Shown here: positions 1 through 7,270 of the stretch, piece by piece
Layout: each line of letters starts with the position of its first letter
Position numbering within the stretch: the stretch's first letter is position 1
Assembly (NCBI GenBank): GCA_002413305.1
Contig: DHWS01000064.1
Coordinates: 1-17,425, forward strand
Direction of reading: 5' to 3'
DNA from: Actinobacteria bacterium UBA5176
Lineage (GTDB): Bacteria > Actinomycetota > UBA4738
DNA length: 17,425 nucleotides
Translations under genes and position numbers: made by a program
The notes under the pieces: model-generated
Seen by the model: the letters and a program-made list of their open reading frames with translations, nothing else
Told to the model about the DNA's origin: nothing
Databases searched by the model: none

Positions 1-308
1 GCCGAACGCCTGGCCACGCGCAGGGTCCGGCTCTCCTCACCGGTGCCGCGCCGTTCTATTCGGAGTTCTCCAAGACGACCGCGCACGACCTCGAACGGGC
101 GGAGAAGGTGGCCCTGCCGATCAACCTGGTGATCCTGATCCTGGCCTTCGGGTCGCTGGTGGCGGCGGGAATGCCACTCGCCCTCCTCAGCCTGGCCATC
201 TCGTTTGGCGTGATTTCGATCATCGCGGCCCAGACCACGGTCAGCATCTTCGCCCAGAACACGGCGTCGATGATCGGGATCATCATGCCCGGCGGTAGGG
301 TCGCCTAG
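1..308 (+). pseudogene. MMPL/RND-type transporter, 3' fragment truncated
   Basis: The reading frame is open from base 3, runs in from outside the window and stops at TAG 306-308. It reads a soluble stretch (LLTGAAPFYSEFSK) and then two hydrophobic segments containing ALPINLVILILAFGSLVAAG and SIIAAQTTVSIFAQNTASMI. This is the typical start of the membrane part of MMPL-family lipid or drug exporters, where family members continue into a glycine-rich segment, an acidic residue and further helices. Here the similarity ends near base 280: the frame reads MIGIIMPGGRVA and stops, so at least the following helices are missing. The fragment is therefore probably the remains of a transporter cut by rearrangement, not a working pump. 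The part to the left of the window cannot be judged. Confidence 0.7.
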
Positions 309-416
309 GCTGGCATGCCCGAGCACGGCGTTCTCGAGTTCCAGGGTGCGGAGCGAGGAACCGCGGCCGAGCCAGCCCAGGGCCCGGCGCATGAGCAGAT
401 CGAGGAGGAGGAGCAT
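300..416 (-). pseudogene. possible N-terminal scrap of an IS transposase/integrase
   Basis: On the minus strand an ATG at 416 opens a short frame reading [20 protein letters not shown] followed by LRTLELENAVLGHASLG. A hydrophobic start followed by LELENAVLRHQLAVLRR is typical of the N-terminus of actinobacterial IS3/IS481-like transposase and integrase proteins; here the match ends at VLGH. There is no catalytic core and the reading runs into the MMPL junction. The call rests on one short motif, so it is weak. It would help explain why the transporter and cyclase remains on either side are both broken. Confidence 0.25.
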
Positions 417-469
417 CCGCGAATCCTAGAAGACGCCGCTCAGGGTGCGAATCTGGGGTTTCCGTGCCC

Positions 470-649
470 CACAGGATCGCCGTCCACATCGGAGCTCGGA
501 TATCGGCACTGGCCGGGCCCGGTGAGGTCCTCGTGTCGAGCACGGTGAAGGACCTGGTCATCGGGTCCGGGATCGCGTTCGAGGACCGGGGGATCCACGA
601 GTTGAAAGGCGTGCTAGAGCAGTGACGTCTGTACGGCGCGTTGGCCTAA
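470..649 (+). pseudogene. class III adenylate/guanylate cyclase, C-terminal remnant
   Basis: In one frame the sequence reads [20 protein letters not shown], then a segment with [15 protein letters not shown] and [14 protein letters not shown], then TGA at 623-625, then RLYGALA and TAA at 647-649. This is the last third of the catalytic domain of class III nucleotide cyclases, where EDRG.HELKGV.E.WRLY is a common ending. The TGA sits exactly where tryptophan (TGG) is expected, and recognisable sequence continues after it. A point nonsense mutation is therefore the simplest reading. The N-terminal two thirds of the domain are absent: upstream of 470 the frame has no cyclase motif. It cannot make an active cyclase. 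Confidence 0.7.
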
Positions 650-780
650 GGGTGATGCGGAGCAGGACAAGCGGGATCGCCAGCTGCGCGCCTGCCCGAC
701 AGAGCCTCGACCCACCCATCAGAAACCTTCCTCGCGGTGGGACACCCAGTCCCGACGCCTGGGGTCGATCGGCCGCGGCG
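626..780. other. short non-coding gap
   Basis: Apart from the last codons of the cyclase remnant, I see no gene, clear hairpin terminator or promoter here. It lies downstream of the propeller gene, which ends at 781 on the opposite strand. Confidence 0.4.
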
Positions 781-1770
781 TTAGGGCTGGAGGCGTCCCA
801 CACGCTCGGCGGCGTATTCGACGAACGACATGGCCTTCCCCGGACCCTGAACGACCCCCTGGATGTTGTCTGGGTAGTTCGGGAAGTGGTGGGGGATCGG
901 GAAGACGGTGACCTTCCCGGCCGTGGTGATGCGGTCGATCTGGTCCAGGTAGTAGCAGCCGAACCACAAGGAGCCGAATCCTGGAGCGATGCCCTGGGGA
1001 TAGCATCCGACCGTGACCGGGAACCTGGTGACCTGTCCCGAGGGAGTCATGCGATTGATCTGGTCGGTGGTCCCGGCGAACCACAGGTTGCCGTCCGGGC
1101 CGGTCGTGATCGAGTAGGCGCTCGTGCTGGCCACTTGGGAGGTGACCCCCTCCGTGGTGATCCGCCCGATCCCCCCGGCGTCGGTGAACCAGAGCGCTCC
1201 GTCGGGCCCCGCCGTGATGCCGAGCGGATCGGCCATTGCCCCGGTGAGGGCGAACTTGGAGATCTGCCCAGAGGTGGTGATCCGCCCGATCGCGTTCGCC
1301 CCGTACTCCGTGAACCAGAGCGCGCCATCGGACCCGACCGCCATGTCCCAGGGCTCCACCTGGTCCTCGCCGCACCCCGAGCAGAGCAGGAACTCGGTGA
1401 GCTGGCCGGACGTGGTCAGCCGACCGATGCTGTCGTCGTAGGTCTCGGTGAACCATAGGGCTCCGTCCGGGCCCGAGACGATGTCCAGCGGCTGGGCTCC
1501 GGCCGACAGCGAGAAGTTCGAGAACGACCCATCGGGCCCGAGTCGGCCGATCCCCAGGTTGATCTCAGTGAACCACAGGGCCCCGTCGGAGCCGACCGTG
1601 ATGTTCTGCGGTCCCGGTGTGTTGCCCGGGATCATGAACTCCTTGAGGTGGAAGGAGGAGGCCATGGCCGGCGACCACCCGCCGAGCACGACGAGGCACA
1701 CCGCCGAGACGAGGGCCGCGGCCCAGAACCTGTGGGCTTGGGAAGCACGCACCGGTGCAGAGCGAAGCAT
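781..1770 (-). CDS. secreted Vgb-like (streptogramin lyase fold) beta-propeller protein
   Basis: The product is 329 residues. Residues 1-37 form a signal peptide: arginine-rich start, hydrophobic core, and an AMA cleavage site before SSF. The rest is a tandem set of about seven blades with the recurring pattern GPDGALWFTE, then IGR(I/L)TTSG, which is the Vgb/NHL-type seven-bladed propeller. Virginiamycin B lyase is cytoplasmic and uses histidines and a glutamate late in the protein. In the last blade here the position where Vgb-type proteins usually carry a histidine before the GI turn reads DNIQGV, so lyase activity is doubtful. A secreted binding or structural propeller is more likely. The ATG at 1768-1770 is preceded by a good ribosome site (AAAGG seven bases upstream, plus-strand 1778-1783). 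It is divergent from the broken TetR gene, which may once have controlled it. Confidence 0.85.
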   Translation of the reverse strand: MLRSAPVRASQAHRFWAAALVSAVCLVVLGGWSPAMASSFHLKEFMIPGNTPGPQNITVGSDGALWFTEINLGIGRLGPDGSFSNFSLSAGAQPLDIVSGPDGALWFTETYDDSIGRLTTSGQLTEFLLCSGCGEDQVEPWDMAVGSDGALWFTEYGANAIGRITTSGQISKFALTGAMADPLGITAGPDGALWFTDAGGIGRITTEGVTSQVASTSAYSITTGPDGNLWFAGTTDQINRMTPSGQVTRFPVTVGCYPQGIAPGFGSLWFGCYYLDQIDRITTAGKVTVFPIPHHFPNYPDNIQGVVQGPGKAMSFVEYAAERVGRLQP

Positions 1771-1862
1771 GTAGTTGCCTTTCTGGAGGCCCTAAGAATG
1801 TACGCACGAGGGACGGCTTGGGTTCGGGCAGCGTCTCCAAAAAAATCGGCTGCGGGGGTCTG

Positions 1863-1896
1863 GGTCTAGTCGAAGGCCCCCGAGTAGTCCTAGACC
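1863..1896. promoter_or_regulatory. inverted repeat upstream of TetR gene, candidate operator
   Basis: GGTCTAG at 1863-1869 and CTAGACC at 1890-1896 are perfect 7-base inverted arms 20 bases apart. They lie between the divergent propeller and TetR genes and end 10 bases before the TetR start. TetR proteins commonly bind such dyads in divergent control regions. The arm spacing is wider than most TetR operators, so this is a suggestion only. Confidence 0.3.
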
Positions 1897-1906
1897 GGTC
1901 CGCCCG

Positions 1907-2535
1907 GTGGGACGGCCGAAGGAGCACGGCGCCAAGACCGCAGCCGCGCTGCTCCACGCGGCCGAGCGGATCGTGCAGACAGATGGTCTGGAGGCGCTGT
2001 CCGTCCGGCGGGTGGCAAGAGACGTCGCGACGACCACCCGCGCCGTCTACAGCCTGTTCGGCTCGAAGGACGCCCTCGTCGTGGCACTCGGAAGGCGGGC
2101 GTTCGAACTCCTCGGCACGGCCATCGAGGGACTCGCGTCAACCGACGACCCGGCTGCTGAACTTGTGGAGGCGGGCGTCGCGGTGTTCCGGGAGTTCGCC
2201 GTCGAACATCCGTCGCTGTTCACCCTCACCGTGCAGCGGACCATGATCTCGCCGGGAGTGGCCGCCGCCTTCAGCTCCGCCGCGAGTGACGCCCTGGGGG
2301 CCTGACGGCGAGAATCGCGCTCCTCGAGACTGCCGGCCTTCTCGGAGGGCGCAGCGTGCGAGACGCCGTATGCCAGTTCCATGCTCTGTGCGAAGGGTTG
2401 GCGGCCCTGGAGCTTCGCGGCCTGATGCCTCCGGGTCGGGAGAAGCAGATCTGGAGAGACGCGCTGTCCGGGAGACCGAGAGCGGGAAGGGGTCGCGCGA
2501 TGGGCAGCCTGTGGGCGGGCTTCGGTTCCTTACGA
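1907..2535 (+). pseudogene. TetR/AcrR-family regulator, frameshifted
   Basis: The GTG start reads MGRPKEHGAKTAAALLHAAE and includes a TetR helix-turn-helix (SVRRVARDVATTTRAVYSLF, then GSKDAL). Residues up to about 130 are in frame and then TGA follows at 2303-2305. In the next frame the family sequence continues without a gap: LTARIALLETAGLLGGRSVR, then QFHALCEGLAALELRGLMPP and EKQIWRDAL, the usual TetR C-terminal ligand domain. One missing C just before the TGA (after the run GGGGGCC) accounts for the break. It could be a real mutation or a sequencing error next to a G run. The corrected frame has no stop of its own and runs into the epimerase gene, so the end given here is approximate. If the frameshift is real, only the DNA-binding domain plus part of the regulatory domain is made. 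Confidence 0.75.
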
Positions 2536-2595
2536 TCCGATTACCCGAGGCCGGACGCGCGGTCAGCCCGCCGACCCTGTCGTACCGTCGAGGGG
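2530..2595 (+). promoter_or_regulatory. candidate promoter/operator region of the epimerase gene
   Basis: TTAC occurs at 2530-2533 and 2541-2544, one helical turn apart, inside TTACGATCCGATTACC. Downstream, TACCGT at 2583-2588 has the TANNNT form of an actinobacterial -10 box. It is followed by CGAGGGG, then TTG at 2596 and GTG at 2608, both in frame with the epimerase. I see no convincing -35 box. The same TACNNT-CGAGG arrangement precedes two other genes of this cluster. Confidence 0.3.
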
Positions 2596-2607
2596 TTGCG
2601 GCAACAC

Positions 2608-3687
2608 GTGCTAGTCACCGGCGGGGCCGGGTTCATCGGCTCCCACGTGGTGGACGCCCTCGTCTCGGAGGGCCATCGGGTCCGGGTGCTCGACTGCCTG
2701 GAGGGGCACGCTCACGTAGGCCCGCCCCCGTACCTGAACGATCGGGCCGACTACACGTGGGCCGAGGTGCAGGACGAAGTGGCCCTCCGGCGATGCCTGG
2801 CCGGCGCCACCGCGGTCTGTCACCAGGCCGCGATGGTCGGCCTGGGGGTCGATTTCAAGGACGTTCTCGACTACGTGCGCCACAACGCGCTGGGGACCGC
2901 CACCCTCCTGCGGACGCTCTCCCGGAGCGGGTTCGGCGGGCGGCTGGTGCTGGCCAGCAGCATGGTCGTCTACGGCGAGGGGGGCTACCGCTGCCCCGTG
3001 CACGGCCCGGTGCGGCCTGGCCCCCGGTCCGAAGAGGCGCTTCGTCGAGGCGTGTTCGAACCTCCGTGCCCGAGCTGCGGAAAACGGCTTCGGCCGGCCC
3101 CGGTTCCAGAGGAGGCGCCAGCCGACCCGCGCAACGTCTACGCGGCGACGAAGCTGCACCAGGAACACCTCTGCGTCCTGTTCGGCCGCGAGGCCCGGGT
3201 GCCGGTGACGGCGCTCCGGTACCACAACGTGTACGGGCCGAGGATGCCCCGGGACACTCCCTACGCGGGAGTGGCCAGCATCTTCCGGAGCGCACTGGAG
3301 GGGGGCTCGGCTCCCCTCGTTAACGAGGACGGGCGGCAGCTGAGGGATTTCGTGCACGTCCACGACGTTGCCCGGGCCAATCTGATCGCCCTCACCCGCG
3401 ACGAGCCGGCCCCTGGGGTGTTCAACGTGGCCAGCGGCGATCCGCGGTCTGTGGGCGAGATGGCTCGAACGCTCGCCGAAGCGTTCGGCCCCGGGGCTCC
3501 GGCCCCGGTGGTCACCGGGGCGTTCCGGATCGGAGACGTCCGGCACGTGTTCGCCTCGACAGAGAGGGCCGAACGGCTCCTCGGCTACCGGGCCGAGATC
3601 AGGTTCCGCGACGGCATGCGGGAGTTCGCCTCCGCTCCCCTCCGGACCTCGGTCGGGCCGGTGGGCACGGCCAGCCTCACGGGGTGA
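2608..3687 (+). CDS. NAD-dependent epimerase/dehydratase with zinc-knuckle-like insert
   Basis: Extended short-chain dehydrogenase of 359 residues. The Rossmann motif TGGAGFIGSH lies at residues 4-13, the catalytic tyrosine and lysine are Y178 and K182 in NVYAATK, and the serine stretch is LASSMVVYGEG. C129-x2-H132 and C154-x2-C157 (CPSCG) sit in an insert between the serine and tyrosine regions and look like a zinc-binding knuckle. This insert recalls a subgroup annotated as dTDP-L-rhamnose 4-epimerase or plain NAD-dependent epimerase; the exact sugar is not deducible. It probably acts on a nucleotide sugar in the cytoplasm. The frame is open far upstream into the TetR remains, so the start is a choice: GTG 2608 puts the Rossmann strand at the N-terminus and has GAGGGG 12 bases upstream, while TTG 2596 is the alternative (leaderless). 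The 3' end overlaps the convergent molybdoenzyme by 11 bases. Confidence 0.9.
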   Translation: MLVTGGAGFIGSHVVDALVSEGHRVRVLDCLEGHAHVGPPPYLNDRADYTWAEVQDEVALRRCLAGATAVCHQAAMVGLGVDFKDVLDYVRHNALGTATLLRTLSRSGFGGRLVLASSMVVYGEGGYRCPVHGPVRPGPRSEEALRRGVFEPPCPSCGKRLRPAPVPEEAPADPRNVYAATKLHQEHLCVLFGREARVPVTALRYHNVYGPRMPRDTPYAGVASIFRSALEGGSAPLVNEDGRQLRDFVHVHDVARANLIALTRDEPAPGVFNVASGDPRSVGEMARTLAEAFGPGAPAPVVTGAFRIGDVRHVFASTERAERLLGYRAEIRFRDGMREFASAPLRTSVGPVGTASLTG

Positions 3688-5257
3688 CGGCCACCTGGAT
3701 CTGATGGTACCCCGTGGCGCCCGAGGGGGCCGAACCTCGCCGGACCGCCGTCTGCGTCGTGCCGGTGCCGTCGGTGGCCCGAACCGCCAGCTGGTAGGTG
3801 CCCGGGCCCGGCGGCGTCCAGGGTGCGCTCCACAGCACCCAGGCCAGGTTGCCGGCGGCGTGGTCGATCCGCGCCACCCGCCATGAGGCCCCGCCGTCGA
3901 AGCTGCTCTCGACCTTCGAGACGCCCCGGTCCCCGGCGAACGCGATGCCGCCCACCGGGACCCGTGGTTCCCGGGACAGGGCGACGCGCTGGCCGTCGAA
4001 CGGCCGATCGAACCGCGACGTGGTGTGCACGAACCCCGGCCGCCAACCCTGCTGTTCGTAGTAGCCCTCGACCGAACGGTCGACGACGTCGATGCGCTCG
4101 ACCCACTTGACGTTCACCTCGCCGTAGGTGCCCGGGATGAGCACCCGAGCCGGGTAGCCATGGCGGTTCGGCAGGGGGGCGCCGTTCATCTCGTACGCGA
4201 CCAGCGACGACGGATCCATCGCGCGATCGAGAGGGATCCCGTGGGTGTAGCCGTCGGCCGCCCGCAGCAGGACGAACCGTGCCTCGGGCCGGGGCTGGGC
4301 CACGGCCAGCAGGGCGGCCAACGGCACTCCTCGCCACGCCGCGGTGCTCATCAGGCCTCCGCCCACGCCGTTGCTGATGCACTCGAGGGTCTGGATCTGG
4401 GTCCGGGAAGGGAGGGCCATCAGGTCGTCCAGGCCGAAGGACCGTTCGCGATCCACGAGCCCAGAGACCCGCAGCTGCCATAGGCTCGAATCGACCATCG
4501 GGTCGATGAGGTTCTTGGTCACCACGTAGAAGCGGTCGTTCGGCGTGATCGACAGGGTTTGCGGCCCTCGAACGCCCAAGCCGTCGTAGCCGTTGGGGCC
4601 GACGGTCGCCTTGCGGAACAGCAGGTCCACACCCCCGGCAGCCAGCAGGGCGAGCCCCGCACCCACCGCGCCGCGCAGGAGCGCCCGGCGTCCCACCACC
4701 CGGCCCGCCGGCGCGGGATCGGCCCCGGCCTGGCGTTCAGCTGTCGGTCGGGCCATCGCTCCGAGCGCCAGCGCGAACACCACGCCGTACAGCGCGAACG
4801 ACGCCACGATGGCCACCGCGTTCGTGACGGTGGCCGGGGTGGACCCGAGGCCACGGTAGTTCGACCCCAGCACCGGCCACAGCAGGAAGACGGTCAGGCC
4901 GGTGGCTAGGCAGAGGATCAGGGCCAGCGCGACCGGCAGGCGTCGGACCCGTCGCGGCAACCCCGACAGCAGGACCAGTCCGGCCAGCCCTCCGGCGAAC
5001 GTGGCGGCCACGACCTGGGCGGCGAACCCGCCGATGAGCGCGAACTCCTTCCCCCGCCGCAGCCCACCGAGGGCGGCGGCCAGCCGTCCGAACTGCCGGA
5101 TGGAGAGCAGCGGCACGATCCGGTCGCTGGCGAGCTCGGACAGGAGCGGCACGCCCCCGATCAGACGGAGGATCACGGCCAGCAGGGCCATGGCCAGGCC
5201 AGCAAGCGCCCCGGCGACCAGCCCGTTCGCCACGGCCGCGGCTGCCCCGCGCCTCAC
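3677..5257 (-). CDS. membrane-anchored molybdopterin oxidoreductase, sulfite oxidase fold
   Basis: The product is 526 residues. The N-terminal part has four predicted helices (about 11-33, 73-100, 107-131, 143-168). A fifth (about 192-214) begins with GRRALLRGAVGAGL, which looks like an internal twin-arginine signal. The rest is the sulfite oxidase/YedY-type molybdopterin domain: ITPNDRFYVVTKN, the molybdenum-ligand cysteine C293 in LECISNGVGG, the HGYPARVLIPG motif, and a C-terminal immunoglobulin-like dimer domain with FDGGASW. The catalytic part should lie outside the membrane. The substrate is unknown: this subgroup lacks the cytochrome b5 domain of animal sulfite oxidase. The GTG start at 5257 overlaps the methyltransferase stop (GTGA), which supports this start and translational coupling. 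It is the last gene of a four-gene operon. Confidence 0.88.
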   Translation of the reverse strand: MRRGAAAAVANGLVAGALAGLAMALLAVILRLIGGVPLLSELASDRIVPLLSIRQFGRLAAALGGLRRGKEFALIGGFAAQVVAATFAGGLAGLVLLSGLPRRVRRLPVALALILCLATGLTVFLLWPVLGSNYRGLGSTPATVTNAVAIVASFALYGVVFALALGAMARPTAERQAGADPAPAGRVVGRRALLRGAVGAGLALLAAGGVDLLFRKATVGPNGYDGLGVRGPQTLSITPNDRFYVVTKNLIDPMVDSSLWQLRVSGLVDRERSFGLDDLMALPSRTQIQTLECISNGVGGGLMSTAAWRGVPLAALLAVAQPRPEARFVLLRAADGYTHGIPLDRAMDPSSLVAYEMNGAPLPNRHGYPARVLIPGTYGEVNVKWVERIDVVDRSVEGYYEQQGWRPGFVHTTSRFDRPFDGQRVALSREPRVPVGGIAFAGDRGVSKVESSFDGGASWRVARIDHAAGNLAWVLWSAPWTPPGPGTYQLAVRATDGTGTTQTAVRRGSAPSGATGYHQIQVAVTP

Positions 5258-5844
5258 GGCCGGTCCAGGACGCCGAACCATCTCCGGTCGGCGCTCCACG
5301 TCTCGGCGGCGCGCAGCCCCGCCGGCCGGGCCACCTGGGCGAGCCGGTCGATCCCCACACGGGCCCACGGGAACGTCGGCCCGACCTCCCCGCCGTTCTC
5401 GATCCGAGCCCACATGGTCCCGGTCGGCGCGCCCGGTGGTTCGGCTTCGACCAGGACGCGGCCTCCCGGTCGGAGCAGGCCCGCGATGCGCCGCAGCAGC
5501 GCCTCTGGGTCCCCACCGATCCCCACGCTGCCATCGACCAGGAGGGCGCTCCCCCACCGGCCGGCCCCGGGGATCCGCTCGAAGATCGAACGTCGCAGCA
5601 CCGGCAGCCCTCGCGATCCGGCGATGTCCACCGCGCTGGGCGCGGCGTCGATGCCGAGCGCCACGATCCCCCGCTCGGCGAGGGCGCGGATCAGCCGGCC
5701 CGGACCGCACCCGACGTCCAGCACCGGAGGCAGGATCCGGCCAAGCAGCCTCAGATCGGCCGGGCTGGCCGGCCCCATCCACCGGTTGCGATGGAGGGCG
5801 AGCGCGAAGCCGTCGGAGGTGCGAAGGCTGAGCGCGCCGTTCAC
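5254..5844 (-). CDS. class I SAM-dependent methyltransferase
   Basis: 196 residues from the GTG at 5844. Motif I is VLDVGCGPG at residues 41-49, followed by an acidic residue at the end of strand 2 (LGIDAAP). The post-core motif LLRPGGRVLVEAEPPG at about 123-138 is typical of small class I methyltransferases. The methyl acceptor cannot be read from the sequence. The GTG at 5844 is preferred over an in-frame GTG at 5883 because it has GGGAGGG nine bases upstream and lies four bases after the stop of the preceding gene, whereas the upstream GTG would overlap that gene by 35 bases. The gene sits between the DUF2064 transferase and the molybdoenzyme in one operon, so it may modify the same glycan or small molecule. 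Confidence 0.85.
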   Translation of the reverse strand: MNGALSLRTSDGFALALHRNRWMGPASPADLRLLGRILPPVLDVGCGPGRLIRALAERGIVALGIDAAPSAVDIAGSRGLPVLRRSIFERIPGAGRWGSALLVDGSVGIGGDPEALLRRIAGLLRPGGRVLVEAEPPGAPTGTMWARIENGGEVGPTFPWARVGIDRLAQVARPAGLRAAETWSADRRWFGVLDRP

Positions 5845-5848
5845 CGGC

Positions 5849-6505
5849 TCACGCCCTCCCGGCGTGAACCCCGGTGAGGACACGGGCGAAGCGCGAGCCG
5901 GGAACGCGGGCGGCGACGGCCACCGCGTCGTCGAACCGGTCGACGTCCCGCAGCTTCGGGAGCGCGGCGCACCGGAGCCCCAGTCTCCGCAGCCGGGCCC
6001 ACTGGGCCCGCCCGGTCGTCGAGGTGCTCATGGGCACGCCCAGGAAGACCCTCGGATCCGCGCGGCGGAGCCCGATGGCCCACCAGCCGCCGTCCTCCGC
6101 CAGCCCGAGCACGGCATCGACCGCAGGACCCGCCAGGAGGTCGAGGCACGCATCGAGGAGGCCCGGCGTGACCTGCGGGGTGTCCATGCCGACCAGCAGA
6201 GCCGGTCCCTCCGCGTGGTCGAAGGCTGCCGCGAGCCGAACGTCGAGCCCGCCGTCCCACTGCGGCACCACGCGGAACCCCGGGATCAACCACGGGCCGG
6301 GTTCGCCGTCCAGCACCAGGGTCCGCCGAGCCGATCGCGACCCCGCGACCGCTTCGAGGGTGTCGACCAGGGCCGCCTCGGCGAGCCCGGCAGCCTGGTC
6401 GAAGGTGAGTGGTGGGCACAGCCGGGTCTTGACCCGGCCGGCGACCGGCGCCTTCGCGATGACCAGCACCTCGGACGGGCCGCCGCCGTGGGCCGGACTG
6501 GTCAC
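5849..6505 (-). CDS. DUF2064 / TIGR04282-type nucleotidyl- or glycosyltransferase
   Basis: 218 residues with a GT-A-like fold. It contains AKAPVAGRVKTRL (residues 17-29, the nucleotide-binding loop), GMDTPQ (106-111, metal site region), EDGGWWAIGL (137-146) and RDVDRFDD near the end. These are the signature blocks of the DUF2064 family, named after a member in an arsenosugar gene set (TIGR04282). The family name should not be taken as proof of arsenic metabolism: no ars genes are visible here. The GTG start overlaps the stop of the GT2 gene as GTGA, and an apparent longer upstream reading lies wholly inside the GT2 gene, so it is rejected. The GT2-DUF2064 pair is common in actinobacteria, and I infer that the two act in one pathway. 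Confidence 0.87.
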   Translation of the reverse strand: MTSPAHGGGPSEVLVIAKAPVAGRVKTRLCPPLTFDQAAGLAEAALVDTLEAVAGSRSARRTLVLDGEPGPWLIPGFRVVPQWDGGLDVRLAAAFDHAEGPALLVGMDTPQVTPGLLDACLDLLAGPAVDAVLGLAEDGGWWAIGLRRADPRVFLGVPMSTSTTGRAQWARLRRLGLRCAALPKLRDVDRFDDAVAVAARVPGSRFARVLTGVHAGRA

Positions 6506-7161
6506 GTCGCGCGCTCCAGGCGGCGGAGGACCACTGCCATGTCCCGGACCGCTCGGAGGCTTCCGCCCATCGTGCCGGTCACCTTCGAGCGGCCCGACCG
6601 GGCCCGATAGTCGGTGGGTACCTCCCGGATCGTCCATCCGGCGTCGATGGCCCGAACCACCATCTCCAGGGGCCACCCCGACCGGCGGTCTTCGATGCCC
6701 AGCCACAGCAGGGCTGCGCGGCGAGCGGCCCGCATGGGCCCGAGGTCGGTCAGCGGCACCCCCGCGCGGCGGCCGGCTCGGCGTGCAAGCAGGCGGTTCG
6801 CCACCCGGGCATGGAGCGGCCACGCGCCCCGCTCGGCATGGCGGGACCCGATGGCCAGGTCTGCCGCCCCCCCGAGCACCGGGTCGGCGACCAGGGGCAG
6901 TTGCGCCGGGTCCAGCGATCCGTCGCAGTCCATGAAGCACACCACGTCGGTCTCCGCGGCCTCCAGCCCGGCGAAACACGCGGCGCCGAACCCCCGCCGG
7001 GGCTCGACGACGACCCGCGCGCCGAGGCGGGCCGCCAGATCCGGGGAGCCGTCCGTCGAACCGTTGTCGACCACCAGCGGCCGGAAGGGCTCCCGGAATC
7101 GGCTCAGCACCCAGGGGATGGCCGCGGCCTCGTCGAGCACCGGAAGAACGACATCGATCAC
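6502..7161 (-). CDS. family 2 glycosyltransferase
   Basis: 219 residues from GTG 7161. The GT-A fold signatures are VDNGSTDGS (residues 31-39), a DxD motif in FMDCDGSLD (76-84) and a dolichol-phosphate-sugar-synthase-like tail, RSGRSKVTGTMGG (188-200). There is no transmembrane helix, so it probably works at the inner face of the membrane on a lipid-phosphate or nucleotide-sugar donor. An in-frame GTG at 7185 would add eight residues. I prefer 7161 because AAGG lies eight bases upstream and the protein then begins directly with the first beta strand (VIDVVLPVLDE), while the GAGGGG before 7185 is only two or three bases from the codon. It is the first gene of the minus-strand operon and is divergent from the membrane protein gene. 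Confidence 0.88.
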   Translation of the reverse strand: MIDVVLPVLDEAAAIPWVLSRFREPFRPLVVDNGSTDGSPDLAARLGARVVVEPRRGFGAACFAGLEAAETDVVCFMDCDGSLDPAQLPLVADPVLGGAADLAIGSRHAERGAWPLHARVANRLLARRAGRRAGVPLTDLGPMRAARRAALLWLGIEDRRSGWPLEMVVRAIDAGWTIREVPTDYRARSGRSKVTGTMGGSLRAVRDMAVVLRRLERAT

Positions 7162-7270
7162 GCTCTCGACCTTACCGACGACCACCGCCCCTCAAGCCCG
7201 CGGCTGCTTACGATTCGAGGAACAAGCCTGCCGTGCGGACTGCCGGCCCCGGGCCGAAACCTACGATCGG
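7162..7270. promoter_or_regulatory. divergent control region between GT2 and membrane protein genes
   Basis: Between the two divergent genes the plus strand carries TTACGATTCGAGG at 7208-7220 and CTACGATCGGA at 7261-7271. Both contain TACGAT, which fits an actinobacterial -10 hexamer. The second one ends three bases before ATG 7271 and six before GTG 7274, suggesting a leaderless or very short-leader transcript for the plus-strand gene. No clear -35 box or promoter for the minus-strand operon was identified. Confidence 0.35.

Noticed and set aside
2356..2607. N-terminal extension of the epimerase from ATG 2356
   Set aside because: These residues are the frameshifted C-terminal part of the TetR protein, not part of an SDR enzyme.
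3677..5782. A 701-residue version of the molybdoenzyme starting at 5782
   Set aside because: The extra N-terminal 175 residues lie across the methyltransferase gene and are arginine/glycine-rich with no domain; the GTG at 5257 overlapping the methyltransferase stop gives a normal membrane start.
5849..6505. Arsenosugar biosynthesis function for the DUF2064 protein
   Set aside because: The label comes from the family name only; no arsenic genes or radical SAM partner are visible in the window.
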